A program made the position numbers and the translations under genes. From Clostridia bacterium (GTDB lineage: Bacteria > Bacillota_A > Clostridia > Christensenellales > Aristaeellaceae), in assembly GCA_017938785.1 (NCBI GenBank), contig JAGBAU010000034.1, positions 1-13,962 of the forward strand: a stretch of 13,962 bases of DNA. Direction: 5' to 3'. Positions 1-6,440 of this stretch are shown here, piece after piece. The notes under the pieces are model-generated. The model made no database searches, had not been told where the DNA came from, and saw only the letters and a program-made list of their open reading frames with translations. Position 1 is the stretch's first letter. The number at the start of each line of letters is the position of its first letter.

Positions 1-515
1 CGGGTGATGATTCGCGGCTCTTCCTTCTCTTCCGGTTCCTCGGCTGCATTGTAGTTGTGGCCGCAAACTGCGCAGAAGGCGTCCTCACCCTTGCGCATAG
101 CGCCGCAGTCGGGGCAATAGCTTACGTCCTCTACGGAAGGAGCAGCTTCCTCTTCGGCATTGTTGTCCGGCATGCGGCGGCCGCAGCTGGAGCAGAAGCG
201 CGCGCCCTTGCTCATGCCTGCACCGCAGGCGGGGCAGCGGTTTTGGTTCTTGATTTGCATCTTCTGGCGGTCCAGTTCCTCCAGGCGCTGCTTCAATTCC
301 TCCACGCGGGCGCACAGGGGAGCCAGGGCTTCGGTATCCGTACCCTTGGATTCCACATAGATGCGGCCAATCTGTTCGTGCAGGGTGATGATTTCATTGC
401 TGATGCCGCGGCCTTCGCTGGCCAGGCGGGTAAATTCCATACCTTCCTTGGTCTTGCTGGTAACGGATTGTGCGGCTTCATTGAACTTCTTCTTGAACTC
501 ATTGAAAAATGCCAT
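1..515 (-). CDS. Double zinc-ribbon protein with coiled-coil N-terminus (C-terminus off window)
   Basis: The frame opens at the ATG at 515-513, with GGAGG about 7 bases upstream, and stays open to the window edge (171 residues visible). Residues 1-90 are charged and helical, rich in Glu and Lys, with a likely coiled coil at about 65-90. Two treble-clef zinc-ribbon modules follow. The first has Cys94, Cys97, Cys108 and Cys111 (CPAC then CSSC); the second has Cys134, Cys137, Cys148 and Cys151 (CPDC then CAVC). An acidic tail (EEPEEKEEP) runs towards the edge. There is no signal peptide or membrane segment in the visible part, so it is probably cytoplasmic. Proteins of this design are common in Clostridia and mostly uncharacterised; zinc binding is a safe inference from the cysteine spacing, but function is unknown. 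It is transcribed divergently from argS. Confidence 0.85.
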   Translation of the reverse strand, partial: MAFFNEFKKKFNEAAQSVTSKTKEGMEFTRLASEGRGISNEIITLHEQIGRIYVESKGTDTEALAPLCARVEELKQRLEELDRQKMQIKNQNRCPACGAGMSKGARFCSSCGRRMPDNNAEEEAAPSVEDVSYCPDCGAMRKGEDAFCAVCGHNYNAAEEPEEKEEPRIIT

Positions 516-562
516 TGTTTTTCCTCCAATCCGGTTGGTTTGGCTATAATACTTCATCTTAA

Positions 563-591
563 ATAATACCCTTTTTTGATGAAAAAATCAA
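563..591 (-). promoter_or_regulatory. Sigma-A type promoter of the zinc-ribbon gene
   Basis: On the minus strand TTGATT (591-586) and TATTAT (568-563) are separated by exactly 17 bases. This gives a leader of about 40 bases before the ATG at 515. A second TATTAT-like hexamer lies closer to the gene but has no matching -35 element. Confidence 0.6.
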
Positions 592-619
592 CTGATAGGA
601 AATTTGAATAATTAACCCA

Positions 620-639
620 CCGTTTGCTGTTATAAACGG
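620..639. repeat. Short inverted repeat over the argS -35 region
   Basis: CCGTTT (620-625) and AAACGG (634-639) form a perfect 6-base inverted repeat around an 8-base spacer. It covers the position where the -35 element of the argS promoter should be. It could be an operator, or chance; six bases is short. Confidence 0.3.
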
Positions 640-656
640 AAAATATCTGGTATAAT
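628..656 (+). promoter_or_regulatory. Extended -10 promoter of argS
   Basis: TATAAT at 651-656 is preceded by TGG (648-650), giving a consensus extended -10 (TGnTATAAT). The -35 hexamer at 17-base spacing (628-633, TGTTAT) is poor, as is usual for extended -10 promoters. Transcription should begin near 663, leaving a leader of about 35 bases, too short for a T-box riboswitch. Confidence 0.65.
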
Positions 657-697
657 AGATGTGTATGCGTATTGAAACGAAACAGGAGTGAAAATAC

Positions 698-2407
698 ATG
701 GATTTCAAGCTTTCTATCGCAAATGAAATTATCTCCGCAGCGGAGTGCGCCTTTGGCGAGACCGGCTTGCTGCCCGCAGACATTGCCGCAGCTCTCGAGA
801 TCCCGCCGAACACCGAAATGGGCGATTATGCCTTCCCCTGCTTTAAGCTTTCCAAGGCCCTGCGCAAGAGCCCGATGATGATCTCCGACGCCCTGGCGGC
901 AAACATCCACGCCGATTACCTGGGCAAGGTGGAATCCGTCAAGGGTTACCTGAACTTCTTCATCGACCGCGCCACCTACGCCGAAAAGGTTGTGGGCGCC
1001 GTGATCGAGCAGGGCGAATCCTACGGCAGCGATAATTCCGGCGCAGGCAAGACTGTTGTTCTGGACTATTCCTCTATCAACATCGCCAAGCGCTTCCACA
1101 TCGGCCACCTGTCCACCACCATGATCGGCAATACCCTCTACAAGCTGCACAAGTTCTTCGGCTGGAACGCAGTGGGCGTGAACCATCTGGGCGACTGGGG
1201 CACCCAGTTCGGCAAGATGATCGCCGCATACAAGATGTGGGGCGACCACGATACCGTTGCCAACGGCGGCGTGGACGAGATGGTGAAGCTCTACGTGCGC
1301 TTCAACAACGAAGCCAAGGAAGATGAATCCCTGAACGATATCGGCCGCGCATGGTTCAAGAAGATTGAGGACGGCGATCCGGAAGCCCTCGAAATCTTCA
1401 ACTGGTTCAAGTCCGTCACCCTGAAGGATGCAGAGCGCGTGTACGATCTGCTGGGCGTGAAGTTTGACTCCTATGCCGGCGAATCCTTCTACAACGACAA
1501 GATGGATCCCATCGTTGAAGACCTGAAGGCAAAGGGTCTGCTCAAGGAAGATCAGGGCGCACAGATCGTGGACCTGGAAGAGTACGGCATGGCTCCGGCC
1601 CTGATCCTGCGTTCTGACGGCGCTACCCTGTACATCACCCGTGACCTGGCCGCCGCTAAGTACCGCAAGGATACCTACAACTTCGACAAGAGCCTGTACG
1701 TGGTTGCCTACCAGCAGAACCTGCACTTCCGCCAGCTGTTCAAGGTTCTGGAGCTGATGGGCTATGACTGGTATAAGGATTGCGAACACGTCTCCTTCGG
1801 CATGGTTTCCTTTGAAGGCCAGACCCTGTCCACCCGCGAAGGCCGCGTGGTATATCTGGAAGAGCTGCTCAACACCGCCATCCAGAAGGCCCGCGCCATC
1901 CTGGACGAAAAAAGCCCCGACCTGGAGAACAAGGAAGAGGTTGCCCGCCAGATCGGCGTCGGCGCAGTAGTATTCTTCGATCTGTACAACAACCGCATCA
2001 AGGATATCGACTTCTACTGGGATCGCGCCCTGAACTTCGACGGCGAGACCGGCCCCTACGTCATGTACACCCATGCCCGCTGCTGCAGCGTACTGCGCAA
2101 GGCTGGTGAATGCGACGCAGCTCCCAACTATGCCGCCCTGTCCGATCCTGAGGCCCAGGACGTCGTGCGCATGCTGGAACAGTTCCCCGAGGTACTGAAG
2201 AACGCCCTCAATAAGAGCGAGCCCAGCATGATCACCCGATACAGCGTGGACCTGGCTCAGGTTTACAACAAGTTCTACTATGAGCACAAGGTCATGGTGG
2301 ACGATATGGGCGAGCGCGCCGCGCGCATCCTGCTCACCAAGGCTGTCCGTCAGACCATCCGCAAGGCTCTGGAGCTGATCGGCCTGGAAGCCCCCGAGAG
2401 AATGTAA
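698..2407 (+). CDS. argS: Arginyl-tRNA synthetase
   Basis: Class I aminoacyl-tRNA synthetase that charges tRNA-Arg with arginine using ATP in the cytoplasm. The protein has 569 residues, the usual length. The N-terminal tRNA-recognition domain (about 1-110) leads into the Rossmann catalytic core with the HIGH signature at residues 134-137 in the family context SSINIAKRFHIGHL, followed by NHLGDWGTQFGK. The KMSKS loop is the ArgRS variant LSTREG (377-382), without the lysine; many ArgRS enzymes differ here, so this is not a defect. The C-terminal DALR anticodon-binding domain covers about 450-569 and includes ITRYSVDLAQVYNKFYYEH. The start is supported by AGGAG nine bases upstream of the ATG. 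It is followed within 10 bases of the stop by a terminator and then rmuC. Confidence 0.97.
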   Translation: MDFKLSIANEIISAAECAFGETGLLPADIAAALEIPPNTEMGDYAFPCFKLSKALRKSPMMISDALAANIHADYLGKVESVKGYLNFFIDRATYAEKVVGAVIEQGESYGSDNSGAGKTVVLDYSSINIAKRFHIGHLSTTMIGNTLYKLHKFFGWNAVGVNHLGDWGTQFGKMIAAYKMWGDHDTVANGGVDEMVKLYVRFNNEAKEDESLNDIGRAWFKKIEDGDPEALEIFNWFKSVTLKDAERVYDLLGVKFDSYAGESFYNDKMDPIVEDLKAKGLLKEDQGAQIVDLEEYGMAPALILRSDGATLYITRDLAAAKYRKDTYNFDKSLYVVAYQQNLHFRQLFKVLELMGYDWYKDCEHVSFGMVSFEGQTLSTREGRVVYLEELLNTAIQKARAILDEKSPDLENKEEVARQIGVGAVVFFDLYNNRIKDIDFYWDRALNFDGETGPYVMYTHARCCSVLRKAGECDAAPNYAALSDPEAQDVVRMLEQFPEVLKNALNKSEPSMITRYSVDLAQVYNKFYYEHKVMVDDMGERAARILLTKAVRQTIRKALELIGLEAPERM

Positions 2408-2416
2408 TTATGAAAG

Positions 2417-2445
2417 AAGGCTTCCCCTGCACGGGGAAGCCTTTT
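2417..2445 (+). terminator. Intrinsic terminator after argS, abutting the rmuC ribosome site
   Basis: AAGGCTTCCCC (2417-2427) pairs perfectly with GGGGAAGCCTT (2433-2443), an 11-bp stem with loop TGCAC, ending in TTTT (2442-2445). The T tract is short. The hairpin lies between the argS stop (2407) and the rmuC ribosome site (AGGAG, 2451-2455), leaving no room for an rmuC promoter between them. Confidence 0.75.
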
Positions 2446-2460
2446 GGATAAGGAGAACTT

Positions 2461-3555
2461 ATGTCGGATAGATTTACGATGCTCATCCTTGGCGGATTTG
2501 CAGTTTTGCTGCTGATATTGGTGATCGTGCTGGTGCTGTTTGCCGGCCAGTCCCGCCGCATGCGCCGGGACCGGGAGCGCATGATGAACATGCTGCGCCG
2601 GGAGAATGAAATCCAGGGACAGGATATGGAGCGCCTGAACCAGAACCTGCACAATTCCATGCGCCAGGTGGCGGAGCTCAGCGGCACGCTGGACGCCCGC
2701 ATGGAGGCGCTCACCCGCCAGAATGATGAAAAGCTCTCCGAAATGCGCCGCATGGTGGGGGAGAAGCTGGATGGACGGCTCACCGAATCCTTCCGGGTGG
2801 TGAACGGCCAGTTGGCGGATGTGCATAAGGGCATCGGCGAAATGCGCGAACTGGCCGCCAATGTAACCGACCTCAAGAAGGTGCTGGGCAACGTGAAGAC
2901 CCGCGGCGTATGGGGCGAGGCCCAGCTGCGCAACGTGCTTTTGCAGATGTTTTCTCCGGAACAGTACATCGAAAACGCCGCTATCCCCGAGGGCAGCGCT
3001 ACCCGGGTGGAATTTGCCCTGAAGCTGCCGGACCAGGAAAAGGGTGTGACGCTGCTGCCCATCGACTCCAAGTTTCCCCAGGAGGATTATGTACGCCTGG
3101 TGGACGCCGAGGCCGCTGGGGACGGCGAGCTGCGCGAAAAATGCCTGCACCAGCTGGAACGCGCCATACTGGAACAGGCAAAAATCATCTCTGAAAAATA
3201 CATCCGTCCGCCCCAGACGGCGGATTTCGCCGTGATGTTCCTGCCGGTGGAGGGATTGTATGCCGAAACCGCCCGCTGCCCGGGTCTCATCGAAAAGGTA
3301 CAGATGAAGCATCGCGTGCTCATCGCGGGCCCCAGCACCCTGTGCGCCCTGCTCACCAGTTTGCAGATGGGCTTCCGCTCCAGTGAACTGGAGAAGCGCA
3401 GCGGCGAAGTGCTGGAGCTCTTCGATGAACTGCGCACGGAATTCACCCGCTTCCAGGAGGGCATCGTGCGTGTGCGCCAGCGCATCAACCAGGCGGAGAG
3501 CGAACTGGACGCCATGGAAAACCGGGCCCGCAAGATTTCCAAAAAACTGATGTAA
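2461..3555 (+). CDS. rmuC: RmuC-family protein, membrane-anchored putative nuclease
   Basis: Member of the RmuC family, implicated in E. coli in limiting recombination between inverted repeats and predicted to have a restriction-endonuclease-like fold; the biochemical activity is not well established. The 364-residue protein shows a single N-terminal membrane helix (about 7-29), an Arg-rich stretch after it (QSRRMRRDRERM), a long coiled coil (about 35-110), then the RmuC domain from about 115 to 350. Family landmarks are KTRGVWGEAQL (from residue 146), the acidic/lysine stretch LLPIDSKFPQEDY, and VMFLPVEGLYAE. AGGAG lies five bases before the ATG. The gene follows the argS terminator closely, so expression by read-through or from a promoter inside argS is likely. 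Confidence 0.93.
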   Translation: MSDRFTMLILGGFAVLLLILVIVLVLFAGQSRRMRRDRERMMNMLRRENEIQGQDMERLNQNLHNSMRQVAELSGTLDARMEALTRQNDEKLSEMRRMVGEKLDGRLTESFRVVNGQLADVHKGIGEMRELAANVTDLKKVLGNVKTRGVWGEAQLRNVLLQMFSPEQYIENAAIPEGSATRVEFALKLPDQEKGVTLLPIDSKFPQEDYVRLVDAEAAGDGELREKCLHQLERAILEQAKIISEKYIRPPQTADFAVMFLPVEGLYAETARCPGLIEKVQMKHRVLIAGPSTLCALLTSLQMGFRSSELEKRSGEVLELFDELRTEFTRFQEGIVRVRQRINQAESELDAMENRARKISKKLM

Positions 3556-3561
3556 GAAGAG

Positions 3562-4293
3562 CTATGCAGTAGTGAATTCTTCCAATATGCTGATCCATTC
3601 CGCACATGCTGCGGCGTGGATCAGTTTTATTTTGCCGGTATCCGGTTCGGAGACGGCGTTTTCGATGCGGGTGAGACTGGCGTGAACGGAATTGCGCAGC
3701 CTGTCGGTTATGGCGTTGGATGCGGTGATTTTTGCAAGCGCATCCTGTGCTTTCTGTCCCCGGGTACGATAGACACTCAGCAGGCTGCATACAGAAGGAA
3801 GATCCGTATCTCCATTTTCTACCGAGGAGGCCAATCCGCCGGTTTCGGTGGCCAGGGCGCGCAGGAAGTCGATGGAATCCGAAACGGCTGCAATATCGCC
3901 GGATGAGCCCTGCAGCTTGAGCGTCAGGCCATCCGCCTGGAGGTGCAGGTCATTCGTGCCGGCGTTTTCGGGGGAGACCGCTTCCGAAATCACGCAGTAA
4001 TCCCCGCCGTCGGACAAAATGAGCCCTGCTTTGCCGTTTTCTGCGCAGCGTGCGGCAAAGACCCGCGCCTCCAGCTGGTTGGAGGTGCGGGAGGCGAGCA
4101 GGAAGGTGGCCTCCAATCCCTCCATGCGGATTTCAGCCGTGGTAGCAGCCTGCCCGGCTGCGGCGTTTGTCTTTTCCTCTGGCAGTGCGGACAGGGAAAT
4201 CAGGTAAACGCAGAGCATCGTCAGCATCATCGCCAGCGCCAAAGCCAGGGCGCTCGGGTTGCTGCGGCGCACGCGGACGGTTTTCATCTTCAA
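3562..4293 (-). CDS. Membrane-anchored protein of unknown function, possible SPOR-like domain
   Basis: I do not recognise a named family. With the TTG at 4293-4291 as start the protein has 243 residues; GGAGG lies seven bases upstream. An ATG two codons later (4287) is the alternative but sits 13 bases from the ribosome site. The N-terminus is basic (KMKTVRVRR), followed by one membrane helix (about 14-36) and an Ala/Thr linker, so most of the protein should be outside the membrane. Residues about 58-107 (EATFLLASRTSN, then an Ala-rich helix, then GGDYCVISEAV) have the strand-helix-strand rhythm of SPOR domains, which bind denuded peptidoglycan; this is a visual impression only. The remaining ~135 residues are predicted helical. 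The ribosome site lies inside the terminator hairpin of the preceding gene. The gene converges with rmuC, leaving six bases between the stops. Confidence 0.75.
   Translation of the reverse strand: MKMKTVRVRRSNPSALALALAMMLTMLCVYLISLSALPEEKTNAAAGQAATTAEIRMEGLEATFLLASRTSNQLEARVFAARCAENGKAGLILSDGGDYCVISEAVSPENAGTNDLHLQADGLTLKLQGSSGDIAAVSDSIDFLRALATETGGLASSVENGDTDLPSVCSLLSVYRTRGQKAQDALAKITASNAITDRLRNSVHASLTRIENAVSEPDTGKIKLIHAAACAEWISILEEFTTA
3590..3633 (+). terminator. Intrinsic terminator of rmuC inside the convergent gene's coding end
   Basis: CTGATCCA (3590-3597) pairs with TGGATCAG (3617-3624). A 2x2 internal loop follows, then CCGCA (3600-3604) pairs with TGCGG (3610-3614) around loop CATGC. 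The T-rich run TTTTATTTT (3625-3633) comes immediately after. The structure starts 35 bases after the rmuC stop and lies wholly within the last codons of the minus-strand gene at 3562-4293. Confidence 0.75.
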
Positions 4294-4331
4294 AAAAACA
4301 CCTCCCGGCAGTGAAATGTATGCCGGGAGGT
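4292..4331 (-). terminator. Intrinsic terminator of the riboflavin kinase operon, containing the next gene's ribosome site
   Basis: On the minus strand ACCTCCCGGCA (4331-4321) pairs perfectly with TGCCGGGAGGT (4310-4300), an 11-bp GC-rich stem with a 10-base loop. One G and then seven Ts (4298-4292) follow. It begins seven bases after the riboflavin kinase stop. The 3' arm contains GGGAGG, the only ribosome site for the gene starting at 4293. Confidence 0.85.
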
Positions 4332-4337
4332 ACACGT

Positions 4338-4706
4338 TTATTCATTTTTCAGCAGGGTACGGCTGGTGATTCTATCCTTTTCCAGCTGCAGGCGCAAATC
4401 CTCGGCAGAGGGAAATTTGATTTCGCTGCGCAGGAAGGCCACGGTTTCCAGGGCGGCTTCCTTTCCATATATATCTTCAGAAAAATCAAAGATGTGCGCC
4501 TCCACGGTTTCGCCGCCCTCGGGTAGGGTGGGGTGGTGGCCGATGTTCACCATGCAGGGGAGTCTGCGTCCATCTACGTAGAACCATGCGGCATATACGC
4601 CGTTGGGACCCTCGCCCTCACGCCTGTCTGCGCGCAGGTTGGCGGTGGGGAAGCCGATGGTGCGGCCCAGGTGTTTGCCGTGTACAACAATGCCTTCGAT
4701 CTTCAC
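4338..4706 (-). CDS. Standalone riboflavin kinase (flavokinase domain of RibF)
   Basis: Phosphorylates riboflavin to FMN with ATP. The protein is only 122 residues and matches the C-terminal kinase half of the usual ~300-residue bifunctional RibF; the N-terminal FMN adenylyltransferase half is absent. Motifs in order: GKHLGRTIGFPTANL with the Mg-ATP binding PTAN at 20-23; NGVYAAWFYVDG; MVNIGHHPT (52-60); VEAHIFDF with the expected catalytic Glu69; and YGKEAALETVAFLRSEIKFPSAEDLRLQLEKD, the family's typical end. It starts with GTG (4706-4704) in a GTGA overlap with the esterase stop, so the two are translationally coupled; GGAGG lies 10 bases upstream. FAD synthesis would need another protein. 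It is not the archaeal CTP-dependent type, which lacks these motifs. Confidence 0.9.
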   Translation of the reverse strand: MKIEGIVVHGKHLGRTIGFPTANLRADRREGEGPNGVYAAWFYVDGRRLPCMVNIGHHPTLPEGGETVEAHIFDFSEDIYGKEAALETVAFLRSEIKFPSAEDLRLQLEKDRITSRTLLKNE

Positions 4707-5476
4707 AGCAGCCGTACCTCCGGTTTGGGCAGATTCAGCGCCTGTAGGAAATGGTGGGCGCTCTCATCCCACAGAGCCCAGTCGTGCTGTCCGGGGAGCA
4801 TTTCGAAGTGGTAGTCGATGGCCCCGTCCGGCAGGGCTTCAAAGAATTCCCGGGATTTGAGGGCGTTCGGCTTCAGTGCATCCTCATCTCCGCAGCTGTG
4901 CCAGATGCGCAGCGGGAGCTCTCCGGCGTTTACTGCCAGGGCGCCCGCAGCAATCTGTGCATCGTATTCTTCGATTCTGCCGCCGTATACCCGCGCCAGC
5001 ATGGCCTGGTTGCGGGGGGACGGGGGCTGGTATTCAAAGTGAGCGGCGGAGAAGCAGCCGATCATGCTCCATTTTTCCGGGCAGGCAAGGCCCAGCTTCA
5101 GTGCACCGAAGCCGCCCATGGAGCAGCCGGCGATGAAGTTTTTCTCCCGGTCGGAACTGACGGGGAAGGTATCCAGTATGAATTTCGGCAGCTCTTTGGT
5201 GATGTAGTCGCGGTAGCGGGGGCCGTGCACCATGTTTTCATAACAGCTCAGTCCGCCGTCGGGCATGACCACCGCCAAGCCGTGCTCCAGCGCATAGCGC
5301 TCGATGGCGGTTTTGCGCAGCCATGCGGAGTAGCCGTCTCCCATGCCGTGCAGCAGGGTGAGCACGGGAAGGTCACGTACTTCCTTTTTCGCATCCCGCG
5401 GCAGGGGCAGGATGACATTTGCGGAGGTGAAGATGTTCAGTGCCTCGGAGAAAAAACGCATCTGAATTACAGACAT
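4703..5476 (-). CDS. Alpha/beta-hydrolase esterase, EstA/esterase D-like (second of pair)
   Basis: Serine esterase of the putative esterase family (PF00756-like; relatives include tributyrin esterase, S-formylglutathione hydrolase and feruloyl/acetyl-xylan esterases). It has 257 residues and no signal peptide, so it is intracellular. The nucleophile is Ser119 in GCSMGG; the acid is probably Asp199 in CGDEDAL; the base is His231 in GQHDWALWD. LLHGMGDG (41-48) is the oxyanion-hole region. ATG at 5476 has AGGAGG seven bases upstream. It overlaps the preceding esterase gene by 10 bases and the riboflavin kinase by four. It is a diverged paralogue of the upstream gene with the same motif order. 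The substrate cannot be read from sequence; short-chain acyl esters are likely. Confidence 0.9.
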   Translation of the reverse strand: MSVIQMRFFSEALNIFTSANVILPLPRDAKKEVRDLPVLTLLHGMGDGYSAWLRKTAIERYALEHGLAVVMPDGGLSCYENMVHGPRYRDYITKELPKFILDTFPVSSDREKNFIAGCSMGGFGALKLGLACPEKWSMIGCFSAAHFEYQPPSPRNQAMLARVYGGRIEEYDAQIAAGALAVNAGELPLRIWHSCGDEDALKPNALKSREFFEALPDGAIDYHFEMLPGQHDWALWDESAHHFLQALNLPKPEVRLL

Positions 5477-6252
5477 GCCTCATCCTCCTCTCCCGGCAGC
5501 ATCCATTTCAGTACATTCTGAATCTCCCGGTTCCAGTATTTCCAGCTGTGATCCCCCGGGGATTCATGGAAGGTCAGCGTATAGCCCAGCTTGCGCAGGT
5601 GGTCGCGCATCCGCAGGTTCATATCGAACAGACCGTCATCCGTGCCGCACCACATCCAGACTTCCGGGCGGTTTTCCTGAAGCTTTTCGGCGGTGTGGAA
5701 GAGATCGTATTCGGAACCGGGAATCTTCTCCTCCGGGCCGAACACATCTTCCCAGCAGAAGGGGCGGCCCAGGGGCATGGGATCCTGCACCAGGATGGTG
5801 GCGTCCAGCGCGCCGGAGAGGACGGCAACCTTCGAAAAGACGTCCGGCCGCTTCAATGCGCAGTTCAAGGCGCCGTAGCCGCCCATGGAAAGCCCGGCCA
5901 CGAAGGTGTCCTCCCGGCGATGGGACAGGCCCGGGAGCATGCGGCGCACGGCGTGAACCAATTCATCGGAAATGTAGTCAAAGTAGCGTTCGCCTGCATG
6001 GGTGTTGGAATACCAGCCCAGGCGGGTGGTGGGCATCACCACGGCAACGTGGTAATCATCCGTATAGCGCTCAATGGAGGTGCGGCGCTGCCAGATGGTA
6101 TGGTCGTCCGTCAGGCCGTGCAGCAGGAACAGGGTGGGGTAGCCGGTTTTCGGCGCCGGGCCTTCGGGAAGAACCACGTCAATCTCCACACTGCGGCTGA
6201 GCACATCGGAGTAAAAATCTGTATGAAGTAAAGTCAAAGCGGTCACATCCAA
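5467..6252 (-). CDS. Alpha/beta-hydrolase esterase, EstA/esterase D-like (first of pair)
   Basis: Serine esterase of the same family as its downstream neighbour. With the TTG at 6252 as start it has 261 residues and no signal peptide. Landmarks: LLHGLTDDHTIW (oxyanion loop), GLSMGGYGALN with nucleophile Ser122, CGTDDGLFDMN with acid Asp206 (or Asp205), and GDHSWKYWN with base His235. The start is uncertain: TTG (6252), GTG (6246) and TTG (6237) are all in frame, and none has a clear ribosome site. The probable promoter at 6270-6298 would begin transcription only ~10 bases before the first candidate, so the mRNA may be nearly leaderless. It is the first gene of the operon. The family is certain; the substrate is not. 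Confidence 0.88.
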   Translation of the reverse strand: MDVTALTLLHTDFYSDVLSRSVEIDVVLPEGPAPKTGYPTLFLLHGLTDDHTIWQRRTSIERYTDDYHVAVVMPTTRLGWYSNTHAGERYFDYISDELVHAVRRMLPGLSHRREDTFVAGLSMGGYGALNCALKRPDVFSKVAVLSGALDATILVQDPMPLGRPFCWEDVFGPEEKIPGSEYDLFHTAEKLQENRPEVWMWCGTDDGLFDMNLRMRDHLRKLGYTLTFHESPGDHSWKYWNREIQNVLKWMLPGEEDEACL

Positions 6253-6269
6253 TTTCTTATATATAGGAT

Positions 6270-6298
6270 ATTATACCTCCGGGAAGACCAAAGCGCAA
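6270..6298 (-). promoter_or_regulatory. Promoter of the esterase/riboflavin kinase operon
   Basis: On the minus strand a perfect TATAAT (6275-6270) lies 17 bases after TTGCGC (6298-6293), a three-of-six -35 match. The start point would be near 6263, giving a 5' leader of roughly 10-17 bases. Confidence 0.6.
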
Positions 6299-6301
6299 GA
6301 A

Positions 6302-6329
6302 TTTGATTAAACTGTGACAGTCATTCAAA
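6302..6329. promoter_or_regulatory. Operator-like dyad in the divergent intergenic region
   Basis: A perfect palindrome ACTGT-g-ACAGT (6311-6321) is flanked by TTTGA (6302-6306) and TCAAA (6325-6329), another inverted pair offset by one base. The dyad lies just upstream of the esterase -35 element and about 50 bases before the -10 of the divergent foldase gene, a position where one regulator could affect both. No regulator gene is nearby; function is inferred from symmetry only. Confidence 0.35.
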
Positions 6330-6340
6330 CTTGATGTGTC

Positions 6341-6405
6341 GAATCTGTTTTTTTGCCCCGCAGGGCTCAAAAACATGCTATACTGAAAGCTAGGAATCTG
6401 TTTTT
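6341..6405. repeat. 12-base direct repeat flanking the foldase promoter
   Basis: GAATCTGTTTTT occurs at 6341-6352 and again at 6394-6405, one copy upstream of the -10 element at 6379-6384 and one at or just after the expected start point. The copies are 53 bases apart (five helical turns). Possible paired protein-binding sites; could also be chance in a T-rich spacer. Confidence 0.35.
6376..6384 (+). promoter_or_regulatory. Extended -10 promoter of the foldase gene
   Basis: TGCTATACT gives an extended -10 (TGn plus TATACT, five of six matches). The nearest -35-like hexamer, TTGCCC (6353-6358), is 20 bases away, too far for a normal promoter. Start expected near 6391, about 50 bases before the ATG. 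Confidence 0.5.
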
Positions 6406-6440
6406 AATTTCGAACCTATATCCTGAAGGAGGTTGTGCGC

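Noticed and set aside
657..697. Possible T-box riboswitch before argS
   Set aside because: The predicted leader is about 35 bases and contains no specifier loop or T-box sequence.
1826..1843. Missing KMSKS lysine in ArgS
   Set aside because: Many arginyl-tRNA synthetases have a variant loop such as STRxG, so it is not a sign of inactivity.
554..2287. 577-codon open frame on the minus strand opposite argS
   Set aside because: Antisense shadow of an unambiguous arginyl-tRNA synthetase; it would also run through the argS promoter.
6349..6373. GCCC-CGCA-GGGC hairpin flanked by T and A runs
   Set aside because: The stem is only four base pairs and lies upstream of the foldase promoter, not after a gene end on either strand; too weak to call a terminator.
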